A model generated the notes under the pieces. That model did not search any database, was not told the DNA's origin, and saw nothing but the letters and a program-made list of their open reading frames with translations. Made by a program: the position numbers and the translations under genes. This document shows positions 52,892 through 61,231 of a DNA stretch of 64,000 nt, in pieces (the first letter of the stretch is position 1; every line of letters begins with the position of its first letter). Source of the stretch: Bin125 sp026705025 (GTDB lineage Bacteria > Chloroflexota > Dehalococcoidia > Bin125); assembly GCA_026705025.1 (NCBI GenBank), contig JAPPBN010000003.1, forward strand, positions 68,781-132,780. Reading direction: 5' to 3'.

Positions 52892-53298
52892 TCGCCCGGC
52901 CGGAGTCGGAGCGTTGGCTTACCCAGTCGCGCCGCGATCTGGAGGCCGCCGAACACGCGTCGGACGGTGGATTTCACGCGCTGGCCTGCTTTCTCTCACA
53001 GCAGGCCGGGGAGAAGGCTGTCGCCGGCTACCTCTTCGCCCACGGCGCCGACCACGTGTGGGGACACGCTCTGGCGGACCTGTGCGAGGACGCGATGCAG
53101 CTCGACAAGTCGTTCGATGTGATCAAGTCGGTGGCGATGCTGTTGGACAAGTACTATCACCCGACCAGATATCCGACCGGTCTCCCCGGCGGCATTCCCC
53201 ATGATGTCTACGATCAAACGGACTCATCCCGAGCCATCGAGATCGCCCGGGATGTGCTGCAGTTCGTCGATACCAGGCTCAGTTCGCTCGACCAGTGA
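52888..53298 (+). CDS. HEPN-domain protein (COG2250-like)
   Basis: HEPN helical protein of 136 aa, likely the toxin-like or nucleic-acid-binding half of the pair. Seen: WLTQSRRDLEAAEHA, FLSQQAGEKAVAGYLFAHG (typical first helices), and AMLLDKYYHPTRYP, the conserved LDKYYIPTRYP region near the C-terminus. No clear Rx4-6H RNase motif is seen, as is common for this subfamily. Overlaps the MNT-like gene upstream and the small gene downstream as a chain of overlapping starts. Confidence 0.82.
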   Translation: MIARPESERWLTQSRRDLEAAEHASDGGFHALACFLSQQAGEKAVAGYLFAHGADHVWGHALADLCEDAMQLDKSFDVIKSVAMLLDKYYHPTRYPTGLPGGIPHDVYDQTDSSRAIEIARDVLQFVDTRLSSLDQ

Positions 53299-53588
53299 TC
53301 CAGTTCCGACACGTCCGGCTGAATGAGTACCACTGCGCCATGCTGGAGGACCTGATCGAGTTTCAAGATGCTCCAACACCGCGCGCGGTCATCGTCGAGG
53401 ATGCGGTCGCAGAGGACGGTCTCGTCTTTCGTCCAGCACTGCGCCACACGGGATATCACCCAGGCGTCCTCGCGAAGCTGGCCGAGCATGGGTTGGTTGA
53501 TCTCACACACGTCGGAGATTCGGCATACCGGGTTTATGTCACCCCGGTTGGTCGGGACTGTTACGACGACATGTGCGGGTTGACCTGA
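53295..53588 (+). CDS. Small uncharacterised protein, possibly winged-helix
   Basis: 97 aa from GTG 53295 overlapping the HEPN stop. Not recognised. The C-terminal half (HPGVLAKLAEHGLVDLTHVG, then YRVYVTPVGRDCYDDM) looks like a winged-helix recognition helix and wing, as in MarR/ArsR-type folds, but there is no strong match. It has no stop overlap with the next gene; 5 bp separate it from the ATG of the MutY-like gene. Confidence 0.55.
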   Translation: MIQFRHVRLNEYHCAMLEDLIEFQDAPTPRAVIVEDAVAEDGLVFRPALRHTGYHPGVLAKLAEHGLVDLTHVGDSAYRVYVTPVGRDCYDDMCGLT

Positions 53589-53593
53589 ACCGG

Positions 53594-54529
53594 ATGCCGG
53601 TGAAGCGATACGAACCGCAACTGCCACGACCGCTGTCGCCGCAGCGCATGGGGGCAATTCGCAAGCGGTTACTTGAGTGGTACGCCGACAATGAGCAACC
53701 GTTTCCCTGGCGTAGCGCTCGCGATCCCTATGCCGCCCTTGTGGCGGCAGTGTGCGCCCAGCAAACGCAGATGTCCCGCGTGCTTGAAATCTACGACCGT
53801 TGGATGAAAGCGTTTCCGACGATCGAGGATCTGGCTGAAGCCGACAGCGCTGAGGCGATTCGTGTGTGGGGACGAGCCGGCTACCCGCGCCGAGCGGTGT
53901 ACCTGCATCAAACCGCGCAGGTTGTATGTAACGAACACGGAGGACATTTGCCGACGGACCGCGACTCGCTCGAACGACTACCCGGAGTCGGTCCGTTCAC
54001 GGCGGCAATCATTCTGAACTTTGGACACCGACTAGATGCTGCCGCTGTCGATACGAACATTACACGTGTGTTGGGTCGAGTATTGTACGGGGCCCTGCAA
54101 CCCGCGCTCGAGACGCCGGCACGCGACATACGTTGGGCCTCGGAGCGTTTGCTGCCCGACCATCAGGCCACGCGCTGGAATCCTGCGTTGATGGACTTTG
54201 GCGCATCGATTTGCACGCCAAATCCGAAGTGTGAGTTGTGTCCGCTGACTCGCCTGTGCGACGCCCATACGAAGTTCAAGGCAGGAGCAAGGGCGGAAGC
54301 GGTTCGCGCTCAACCGTCATTCGTCGGATCGCAACGGGAGATTCGAGGTTTGTTGTTGTCGCTGTTGCGAGAGGCAGAAGATCCGCTCCCGCGTGATCGA
54401 GTGTTGCAGGAGGTGGCGAGGCGTTCAGGAGCCAGGCGGTCGCGGGTCGCGTTGGCCGAACAGTCGCTCATAGATGATGGATTGATTCGTTGTGCCGATC
54501 ATAAGTTATTCCTGGGTGCCGAGACGTAG
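53594..54529 (+). CDS. MutY-like HhH-GPD DNA glycosylase lacking the catalytic Glu
   Basis: Homologue of A/G-specific adenine glycosylase. PFPWRSARDPYAALVAAV aligns with the MutY start; in E. coli MutY the next block is PYKVWLSEVMLQQTQ with catalytic Glu37, and here that Glu is Ala (A52, in VAAVCAQQTQM). The helix-hairpin-helix LERLPGVGPFTAAIILNFG and the conserved Asp (AAVDTNITRVLGR) are present. The FeS cysteines CTPNPKCELCPLTRLC are spaced C-x5-C-x2-C-x5-C, one residue shorter than the usual x6. About 311 aa; C-terminal domain differs from the MutT-like domain of MutY. Base excision activity is in doubt. Confidence 0.85.
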   Translation: MPVKRYEPQLPRPLSPQRMGAIRKRLLEWYADNEQPFPWRSARDPYAALVAAVCAQQTQMSRVLEIYDRWMKAFPTIEDLAEADSAEAIRVWGRAGYPRRAVYLHQTAQVVCNEHGGHLPTDRDSLERLPGVGPFTAAIILNFGHRLDAAAVDTNITRVLGRVLYGALQPALETPARDIRWASERLLPDHQATRWNPALMDFGASICTPNPKCELCPLTRLCDAHTKFKAGARAEAVRAQPSFVGSQREIRGLLLSLLREAEDPLPRDRVLQEVARRSGARRSRVALAEQSLIDDGLIRCADHKLFLGAET

Positions 54530-54560
54530 TTGACGTGTTCGGTGAGCGTTTGCATATAAT
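54530..54560 (+). promoter_or_regulatory. Strong predicted promoter upstream of the HTH gene
   Basis: TTGACG (54530-54535), 19-bp spacer, perfect TATAAT (54555-54560). The -35 overlaps the end of the MutY-like gene (stop at 54529). Spacing is 2 bp longer than optimal. Confidence 0.6.
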
Positions 54561-54641
54561 GTCGTCGCGGCCGGCCGGACGCTGTTCAGTCGACTCGGCA
54601 CGATCGCAGCGATGATCTCGGTACTGAGAGGACGCACGTCA

Positions 54642-55160
54642 ATGGCTGGCAACTTTGAAGAACAACTGCAAGCAGAACTTGCCGGCATACAGACGGAGAT
54701 CGATCGTCTGGAAACGAAGCGCAGGCTGATCCACGAGCTACTGAGCAATGAGTCGGGCGCCGGATCCTCTGGAGCAGCGACGGCCAAGCCGGCTCGGAGA
54801 CGCGCAGCTCGACGGGGCGGCGCTCCGGCGAAGCGGACGCGCCGACCGAGGGGACTGATCACCGGAAAGGTGCGGGAGTTCCTGGGCCAGCAAAGTGGTC
54901 CGGTTCACGCCACCGAGATCCTGGCATTCCTCGAGAGGAACGATGCGGCGCCGCAGTCGGCCAAGCCCATGCCGACGCTGCAGTCGACGCTGCAGCGGAT
55001 GAAGGAAATGGGTGAGATCCAGAACACCGGTCGGAATCGGTGGGCATTGATCGCGGGCGGCGCAGGAGAGAGCAGTGCCGCGCCGGCAGCGCGAAGCGAC
55101 GGTCCGCCGGTTGTGACCTCGACGACCACATTCGGGGCCCGACCGCTGGGCAACCAGTAA
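54642..55160 (+). CDS. Nucleic-acid-binding protein: coiled coil, basic linker and winged-helix domain
   Basis: 172 aa from ATG 54642 (GAGAGGA upstream). Three parts: coiled coil (QLQAELAGIQTEIDRLETKR, residues about 8-36); a histone-H1-like basic stretch with KPARRRAARRGGAPAKRT; and a winged-helix domain (GKVREFLGQQSGPVHATEIL, STLQRMKEMGEIQNTGRNRW). The last 30 residues are Ala/Pro/Ser-rich. Probably a chromatin-like DNA-binding protein or regulator. Has its own promoter. Confidence 0.75.
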   Translation: MAGNFEEQLQAELAGIQTEIDRLETKRRLIHELLSNESGAGSSGAATAKPARRRAARRGGAPAKRTRRPRGLITGKVREFLGQQSGPVHATEILAFLERNDAAPQSAKPMPTLQSTLQRMKEMGEIQNTGRNRWALIAGGAGESSAAPAARSDGPPVVTSTTTFGARPLGNQ

Positions 55161-55253
55161 ACGGCAACGAACAGTTAGCATACGTTCGCACGCGACCGGT
55201 CGTCGCGGCGGGCAGCCCGCCCGCATACATCACCTGTCAAGGAGCATGAACGC

Positions 55254-55574
55254 ATGTTGTTCGAACTTCGTCAGTACACGATCAACAAGGGAAAGCGCGA
55301 ACAGTTCGTCAAGTTGATGGAAGAGCAGATCATTCCCTTCCAGACGGCGCAGGGAATGACGATCCTGGGCTCCTTCATCTCCGAGGAAGACGACAACACC
55401 TACGTCTGGATTCGACGCTTCCACTCCGAGGAAGAGCGCGAGCGGCTGTATGACGCGGTCTACAACTCCGATCACTGGAAGAACGACATCGCGCCGCAGG
55501 TGGGCGACATGATGAGCCGCGACAGCATCTCGGTCAGGCGGCTCGAAGCCACCCCACGGTCGCCGATTCAATAG
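55254..55574 (+). CDS. NIPSNAP family protein
   Basis: 106-aa NIPSNAP domain (dimeric alpha-beta barrel). FELRQYTINKGKREQFVKLM is the family N-terminus, TAQGMTILGSFISEEDDNTY and WIRRFHSEEERERLYDAVYN the central block. AGGAG is upstream of ATG 55254. Biochemical role unknown; such proteins can act in degradation pathways. Directly followed by the thioesterase gene. Confidence 0.85.
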   Translation: MLFELRQYTINKGKREQFVKLMEEQIIPFQTAQGMTILGSFISEEDDNTYVWIRRFHSEEERERLYDAVYNSDHWKNDIAPQVGDMMSRDSISVRRLEATPRSPIQ

Positions 55575-56432
55575 GTGTCCCAACATTTGGCAGAATCTTC
55601 CGCGGAGCAGAGCGCGGCCGCACCGGATGCACCTGACGGCGCCCTGTTCACCAGGGACGGCGACTACTTCATTCCGACCGACCGCGCGCGCGGCCCCTGG
55701 ACGTTCGACTCCCTGCATGGAAGTCCGGTCGCGGCGCTGATTGCCTACTGCGTTGAACAGCGGCTGCTTGAGTCGGGTACAGCGTCGACCGAGGCAGGCG
55801 ATTTGAGGATCGCCCGCCAGACCATCGACCTGTTTCGACGTGTTCCGTACGGATCGCTGTCGGTCGAGGTCTTGCCGATTCGCGAAGGGCGCCGGGTTGC
55901 GGTGTTTCAGTCGCGTCTGAGTTGCGAAGGCAAGCTGCTGACACAGGCGACCACGCTCTGTCTGCGCGCGAACGAGACTCTGGGCTCTGTCGGCGCCGTG
56001 CACATGACTGAGCGGCCCCTGTCTCCTGATGAAGCAACGCCGAACAGGGTGGATCGGATTGGCAATCGCTGGGTGTCGTATCCGGGGACCCTGGAGATGC
56101 GCCATGTCGTGCCGCCGGGTGGTTCGCAACCACCAGTGGTCTGGATGAGAACCGACGCACGTGTGGTCGCTGAAACGCCACTCACACCAGCAGTGCGAGC
56201 CGCCGGAATCGCTGATTTCGTCTCACCGTTCGCGAACATGCAGCCAGGTCGCAGCGGCTACGTCAATGCCGACATCACCCTGCACCTGCACCGGCCTCCG
56301 GTCGGCGAATGGCATTTTCTGCGCATCGTGTCCCGCGGCGCCGCCGACGGGATCGCTACCGCGCAGGCGGTTCTGGGCGACATGGCCGGCGCATACGGAG
56401 CCAGTTCTGCCGCCAGCCTGATCAATATGTGA
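55575..56432 (+). CDS. TesB-like double-hotdog thioesterase family protein
   Basis: 285 aa from GTG 55575, which directly follows the NIPSNAP stop. The N-terminal hotdog has WTFDSLHGSPVAALIAYCVE (H-G region as in PF13622-type acyl-CoA thioesterases), RRVPYGSLSVEVLPIREGRR and TLCLRANE. The second hotdog has FANMQPGRSGYVNADITLHL and RPPVGEWHFLRIVSRGAADG, matching the end of TesB-like families. Cytosolic. Cotranscription with NIPSNAP suggests a shared pathway on acyl-CoA; substrate unknown. Confidence 0.78.
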   Translation: MSQHLAESSAEQSAAAPDAPDGALFTRDGDYFIPTDRARGPWTFDSLHGSPVAALIAYCVEQRLLESGTASTEAGDLRIARQTIDLFRRVPYGSLSVEVLPIREGRRVAVFQSRLSCEGKLLTQATTLCLRANETLGSVGAVHMTERPLSPDEATPNRVDRIGNRWVSYPGTLEMRHVVPPGGSQPPVVWMRTDARVVAETPLTPAVRAAGIADFVSPFANMQPGRSGYVNADITLHLHRPPVGEWHFLRIVSRGAADGIATAQAVLGDMAGAYGASSAASLINM

Positions 56433-56492
56433 AACATGCGCACACCAGTGTCACTCGTGGCGTCGACAAGCTCAGGCCGTTAATCTCCAGGT

Positions 56493-58541
56493 ATGGCCGG
56501 CCGAATCGTAGGCATGATCTCGGTATTGACGCTCGTTGGCGTCGTTGCCGCCGCAGCGGTGTTGTTGACACTGGCCCTCGACTCGGAGAAGGATTCTGGG
56601 CGCCAGACCGCCAAGGTGTTGTCCGAGGCTGTCGCGCGCTGGCTGGTTGCGAACGACGTCGAGTCACTGGCGGATGCGGAGATTGCAGAAATGCTCCGTG
56701 TCCAGGCGCCCTCAGCGGCAGATAGTGAAGCTGCCGGGGTGGAGCTGGGAACCATCTGGGTCTTCAACTCCCAGGCGCGGCTCGCAGCTTCTTCGAGCGA
56801 CGCGCGCACCATTGATCGCGCCGAGATACTCTCTGCCCGTCGAGTGCTGGATCCGGGTACCGAGACGGTGATTGAGGCTCTGCCGGACGGACGATACGCC
56901 GGGACGGCGGCGGTGCGAAACGCCGACGGCACGACCATCGGAGCGGTGCGGATTGAGTTCACCACCAGCCAGATCGGGACCCACTTCGAGCTCTATCGCA
57001 CCGAGTACATCGTCGGCGTGATCCTCATTCTGCTGGCGCTGGTCTTCGCCAGTTGGTTCCTGGCCCGGCGGCTGGCAAAACCAATTGGTCTGATGGTTCG
57101 GGCCGCCAGGGCGGTGGAAGACGGCCGACAGCCCGAACCGGGCGTGGCAGCTTCGTTGCGTAACACGTCCTTGACTCGTGACGAATATGGGGAACTGGCC
57201 GGCGTCTTCCTGGACATGGCTCGCGAAGTTGGCGCGCGGGAGATCCAGCTCAATGCTCTGGTAGATGAGCGGACTGTTGAGCTGTCGGAGAAGAATCGCG
57301 CGCTCGAGGACGCGCAGCGCGAGATTCGCAACGATCTCGAGATGGCGCACTCGGTCCAGGCGGCGCTGGTCCCGGCGGACCTGCCCGAGGATCCTCGCGC
57401 GGGCGTGGCTGCATACATGACGCCGGCGCTGGATGTCGGTGGCGACTTCTACGATGCCTTCCTGACCGATGACGGGCGGCTGGCCTTTGCAATCGCGGAT
57501 GTCTCAGGCAAGGGTGTGGCGTCGGCGTTGATGATGGCTGTCGGGCGGGCGCTGTTGCGCAGCGCAGCAAATCAACACCCCGATCCGAGCAACGCCGTCG
57601 CATCGACCAACGATCAGCTCTGCAGCATGAACCCAAAGGAGCTGTTCATCACCGCATTCTTTGGTGTCATCGACATGGATCTTGGCACATTGACGTATGT
57701 CAACGCGGGACACGATCCTCCTTACCTGATCCGCCCGAACGAGGCGCCGGAGATGATTCCCCATACGGGCGGCATTGCCCTTGGAGTCTTACCCGAGCTT
57801 GACTATGCAGAGACGACCATCCCGCTCGATCCGGGAACGTCGCTCTACCTGTACACGGACGGCATCACGGAGGCGGAGAACGCCAGCGGCCAACAGTTCG
57901 GACGTGATCGTCTGGAGGAGAAGCTGGCCGGCACAAATGGCGCTGGTCCTCAGGTGTTGATGGATGACATTCTTGGCGATCTGCGCGCGTTTACCGGCGA
58001 CGCCAAACAGTTCGATGACATCACGTGCATGGCCCTGCAATTTGTCGGCGGGGCATCGCCGGAGCCGTACATCCCTGGACGCGGCCAGACGCACCTGGCG
58101 TCGGGCTGGCGGCGGATGGTGGTGCAGCCGACGCTGGAGACGTCCCTGCCGCGGGTGGCGGCATTCGTCGAGCGCTTCGCCGAGGCGCAAGGATTTTCGG
58201 CCGGCGAGATCTATCGAATCAATCTGGCGCTGGACGAGCTGCTGACCAACACGATCGAGCATGGATTTCCCGGACGAGAGCAGGAGGCGGATATCTCTGT
58301 CGCAATCCGCAGTGAGGGAGACAGCGTGATCGTGCGCTACGAGGACAATGGTCCGGAGTTCAATCCATTGCAAGCGACGGAGCAGGACACGGAATTGGAG
58401 CTGGACGAGCGGCCGATTGGCGGTCTGGGGCTGCAGCTGATCGCCTCGACCTTCGACGATGTGAGTTATGAGCGGGCCGCCGACCGGAACGTTACGATGC
58501 TGCGACAGAGTCGGGCGACTCCCGACGAGGAACCGGATTAG
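56493..58541 (+). CDS. Membrane PP2C (SpoIIE) phosphatase fused to HATPase (RsbW-like) domain
   Basis: Probable partner-switching regulator. Two TM helices (residues about 8-30 and 171-193) enclose an extracytoplasmic sensor (35-170). A HAMP-like linker (LARRLAKPIGLMVRAARAVE) and coiled coil (ERTVELSEKNRALEDAQREI) follow. The SpoIIE phosphatase has DVGGDFYDAFL, FAIADVSGKGVASALMM, TYVNAGHDPPYLI and TDGITEAENASG, all metal-site motifs. The C-terminus (about 540-680) is an RsbW-like HATPase with LALDELLTNTIEHGF, EDNGPEFNP and GGLGLQLIAS. 682 aa. The STAS protein follows 41 bp downstream. Phosphatase and kinase in one chain is less common. Confidence 0.88.
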   Translation: MAGRIVGMISVLTLVGVVAAAAVLLTLALDSEKDSGRQTAKVLSEAVARWLVANDVESLADAEIAEMLRVQAPSAADSEAAGVELGTIWVFNSQARLAASSSDARTIDRAEILSARRVLDPGTETVIEALPDGRYAGTAAVRNADGTTIGAVRIEFTTSQIGTHFELYRTEYIVGVILILLALVFASWFLARRLAKPIGLMVRAARAVEDGRQPEPGVAASLRNTSLTRDEYGELAGVFLDMAREVGAREIQLNALVDERTVELSEKNRALEDAQREIRNDLEMAHSVQAALVPADLPEDPRAGVAAYMTPALDVGGDFYDAFLTDDGRLAFAIADVSGKGVASALMMAVGRALLRSAANQHPDPSNAVASTNDQLCSMNPKELFITAFFGVIDMDLGTLTYVNAGHDPPYLIRPNEAPEMIPHTGGIALGVLPELDYAETTIPLDPGTSLYLYTDGITEAENASGQQFGRDRLEEKLAGTNGAGPQVLMDDILGDLRAFTGDAKQFDDITCMALQFVGGASPEPYIPGRGQTHLASGWRRMVVQPTLETSLPRVAAFVERFAEAQGFSAGEIYRINLALDELLTNTIEHGFPGREQEADISVAIRSEGDSVIVRYEDNGPEFNPLQATEQDTELELDERPIGGLGLQLIASTFDDVSYERAADRNVTMLRQSRATPDEEPD

Positions 58542-58582
58542 GCTATCCTGACCCCGGCGACATGTGACTGAGGAGAAACAGC

Positions 58583-58921
58583 ATGGTAGACCTGTATCCC
58601 GAGTACGACGACAGCGTGTTGGTCCTGAATCCGCTGGGTCGCATCGACGGCACGAACGCCAAGGCGTTCGAAGAGGCGCTGCTGGGGAGGATCGATGCCG
58701 GTGACACGCAGATCCTGATGAACTTCGAGGGGATCAACTACATCTCCTCGGCGGGCTTGCGCGTGCTGCTCATGGCTGCGAAGCGCACGAGCCAGTCGGC
58801 TGGCCAACTCGCTCTCTGTGCGGTTCAGGATCACATTCAGGAAGTGTTCAAGTTCTCGGGATTCTCCGAGATCATTCCGATCCATGACGATCGACCCGGG
58901 GCCCTGAACACCTTCGTCTAA
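58583..58921 (+). CDS. STAS-domain anti-sigma factor antagonist
   Basis: 112-aa SpoIIAA/RsbV-like protein. LGRIDGTNAKAFEEALL and FEGINYISSAGLRVLLMAAK contain the STAS core; the phosphorylatable Ser is in ISSAGLR. C-terminal EVFKFSGFSEIIPIHDD is typical. Substrate for the kinase/phosphatase encoded just upstream. No sigma factor gene is present nearby, so the regulated target is encoded elsewhere. Confidence 0.9.
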   Translation: MVDLYPEYDDSVLVLNPLGRIDGTNAKAFEEALLGRIDAGDTQILMNFEGINYISSAGLRVLLMAAKRTSQSAGQLALCAVQDHIQEVFKFSGFSEIIPIHDDRPGALNTFV

Positions 58922-58948
58922 CGACCGTCGTTCGTCCGGTACAGAACA

Positions 58949-58997
58949 CGTCGCTTGAATGTCTCGCCGGCAGTCGGGGCGAGACATTCAAGCGACG
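58949..58997. terminator. Perfect 20-bp hairpin between convergent genes
   Basis: CGTCGCTTGAATGTCTCGCC (58949-58968) with its exact complement at 58978-58997, 9-nt loop. It lies between the STAS stop and the aminotransferase stop, a place for a bidirectional terminator. No T-run, so factor-independent termination is uncertain. Confidence 0.6.
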
Positions 58998-59013
58998 TTG
59001 GATGTTCGGCCGG

Positions 59014-60381
59014 CTAGAGACCCAACTCGTTTTCCAGCCTGGCGATCGCGCGTGAGATTCGGTTGACCAGTTCGTCCGCCTCTTCGAGGTTGGTAGTCAG
59101 CGGCGGCGCGAACGGAATCGCTGCCCCTGCGCGGGCGAGCACACCCTCGTCGCGCATGTACTGGGTCATGCGGGCCTGGACGTTGTCGGCTTCGTCGAAG
59201 TCTTCGCCCGTCGACGGGTCCTTCTTCAGCTCAACGATCTGCATCAGGCCGATGCCTCGGGTCTGGTGAATCGTGCGGTGTTCCTCGCGCAGCTGGACGA
59301 GGCGCGAGCGGACATGCTCGCCGACGCGGGCGGAGTTTTCGACCAGGCCTTCACGCTCGATGATGTTGAGGTTGCCTAGCGCAACGGCGCAGGAGACCGG
59401 ATTGGCTCCCCAGGTGATGCCACCGATGGTGCCGTCCTTGCCGGCCTCCTCGAAGGCGCGAGCGATGGTGTCGTTGACCAGGGTCGCGGCGATTGGTGAG
59501 TAACCGGAGGAGATCTGCTTGGCCGTGGTCATGATGTCGGGCTCGACGCCGAAGTGGTCCATGCCGAACCACTTGCCGGTGCGCCCGAAGCCGTTGATGA
59601 CCTCGTCGGCGATCAGGACGATGTCGTGCCTGTCGCAGATGTCGCGAAGCGTTTGCCAGTACTTGGGGTCGGGGACGTAGCTGCCGTTGGCGGTCGAGAT
59701 CGGCTCGGCGATGATCGCCGCCACGGTGTCTGGCCCGGCGGCCACAATGACATCCTCGATCGTGCGGGCGCAGAAGACGTCGCACTCGGGGAAGGTCTTT
59801 TCGTATGGACATCGGTCGCAGTTGACATTTGGGACGTGGATCGAACCGGGCACCAGCGGTTCGTACGGCGCGCGCATGGAGTAGGTGGCGGCGTTGACGG
59901 ACAGGGCGCCCGCCGTCTGACCGTGATACGAGCCGATTCGCGAGATGACCTTGAACTTGGCGCTGTTGCCGCGCAGCTTGTGGTACTGCTTGGCGATCTT
60001 GAGCGCCGTTTCGACTGCCTCGGAGCCGCCGTTGACGAAGACGGCTTTGCGGATTGAGGACGGCGTCAGCTCGAACAGCTTGGTCGCCAGCCCGACCGCG
60101 GGCTCGGAGGCGTAGGCGAAGGTGTTCTGGTAGGCGAGCCTAGACATCTGCTCATGGGCGATGTCGGCCAGCTCGCTGCGGCCGTGGCCGACCGCATTCA
60201 GCCAGAGGCCGGACATCGCGTCGATGTACTCGCGTCCCTGGTCGTCGTGGAGGAAGATTCCCTCACCCTTCTGGATCACGAGCAGTCCGTCGTCGGCGGC
60301 GAGGTCGGCGTGGGACTGGGTTGGGATCCAGAGGTGTTCCAGTGATTGCTTGCGTAGTGCTTCCTGGGTCGGGGTCGTCAT
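59014..60381 (-). CDS. Class III (omega) aminotransferase
   Basis: PLP aminotransferase of the ornithine/beta-alanine group. Markers: YIDAMSGLWLNAVGHGRSEL at the start, VNGGSEAVETALKIAKQYHK, GSYHGQTAGALSVNA, AGPDTVAAIIAEPISTANG, and VLIADEVINGFGRTGKWFG; the PLP lysine is in MTTAKQISSGYSPIAA. 455 aa, normal. ATG 60381 used. Substrate not determined; such enzymes often use pyruvate as acceptor. Convergent with the STAS gene. Confidence 0.92.
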   Translation of the reverse strand: MTTPTQEALRKQSLEHLWIPTQSHADLAADDGLLVIQKGEGIFLHDDQGREYIDAMSGLWLNAVGHGRSELADIAHEQMSRLAYQNTFAYASEPAVGLATKLFELTPSSIRKAVFVNGGSEAVETALKIAKQYHKLRGNSAKFKVISRIGSYHGQTAGALSVNAATYSMRAPYEPLVPGSIHVPNVNCDRCPYEKTFPECDVFCARTIEDVIVAAGPDTVAAIIAEPISTANGSYVPDPKYWQTLRDICDRHDIVLIADEVINGFGRTGKWFGMDHFGVEPDIMTTAKQISSGYSPIAATLVNDTIARAFEEAGKDGTIGGITWGANPVSCAVALGNLNIIEREGLVENSARVGEHVRSRLVQLREEHRTIHQTRGIGLMQIVELKKDPSTGEDFDEADNVQARMTQYMRDEGVLARAGAAIPFAPPLTTNLEEADELVNRISRAIARLENELGL

Positions 60382-60456
60382 GCAGCGTCCTGTCGTGCCA
60401 TGGGTTGTTCAAACAGGATAGGCGCTGCAGGAACCGATTGTATGTCTGGGGTCTCG

Positions 60457-60500
60457 TCGGGAGCCCCCCGTCATAGCGTGACCACTCTCCCTCTGGGAGG
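60457..60500. repeat. Degenerate family C-like palindromic repeat
   Basis: GGGAGCCCCCCGTCATAGCG, then TGACCACTCTCCC, similar to the start of the 61851 copy with stem GTCA/TGAC. Located between the aminotransferase and GNAT genes. Confidence 0.45.
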
Positions 60501-60505
60501 TCTGC

Positions 60506-61111
60506 CTAGCGTTGGGCGGAGGTGGGGGCGCCGCGGGCGCGAAGGTCGTAGGCCATCATGACGAGGTCGCGCAGTCGGCCGCTGCGGTCCATGACCCAGC
60601 CGGGGAGGGTCGCGACGGGCTGGAAGCCGAGGGACTCGAAGACGGCCTGGGCGCTGAGCTGGTCGTGGGTCATGCGGGCGGAGATGCGTTCGAGGCCGAT
60701 CGAGTCGGCAATCGCGAAGATCTCCTCGGCGAGGAAGCGGCCCAAGCCCTGTCCTCGAATCTGGGAGTTGACGGTGACTCGAATTTCGCCGATGTGGTTG
60801 GTCCAGCCGGCCTCGTTGTGGACCAGCGAGGCTTCGCCGACGATGTCACCAGAGTCGACCGCGAGCACGGTCGTCGTGCGGTGTTCGGCGATGTTCTCGA
60901 GCCAGCGATCGACGACTCCCTCGTCGGTGATGTCCCAGGGCAGGTAGAGCAGGTCATCGGTCGAGAGGGAACGGGCGAAGGCAAGGAAGCGCGCCTTGTC
61001 GGCAGGGCTCATCAGGCGCATGTCGATTTCCCGGCCGCCGCGCAGCGTGGCACGACTGGGATAGCGGCGGGCAATCAGGGCGGCTTGGCGGGCGGATGCG
61101 TCGGTGGTCAT
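60506..61111 (-). CDS. GNAT-family acetyltransferase
   Basis: 201 aa. The GNAT fold is clear: HIGEIRVTVNSQIRGQGLGR with the acetyl-CoA loop RGQGLGRFLAEEIF (motif A), SAQAVFESLGFQPVATLPGW as the C-terminal part. N-terminal third (MRLMSPADKARFLAFARSLS) is the substrate side, similar to RimJ/unknown GNATs. GGGAGAA precedes ATG. Substrate unknown. Confidence 0.85.
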   Translation of the reverse strand: MTTDASARQAALIARRYPSRATLRGGREIDMRLMSPADKARFLAFARSLSTDDLLYLPWDITDEGVVDRWLENIAEHRTTTVLAVDSGDIVGEASLVHNEAGWTNHIGEIRVTVNSQIRGQGLGRFLAEEIFAIADSIGLERISARMTHDQLSAQAVFESLGFQPVATLPGWVMDRSGRLRDLVMMAYDLRARGAPTSAQR

Positions 61112-61231
61112 CGTTCTTCTCCCGTTTCACAGTCCTGACGTGTCGAATCGCGTGCTTTTCGCGTGCGCGCAGAGTATCACTGCGCACGCGAGCGGGATCG
61201 ACGTGTTGATTCGATTCTGGGGGTTGGTCGA

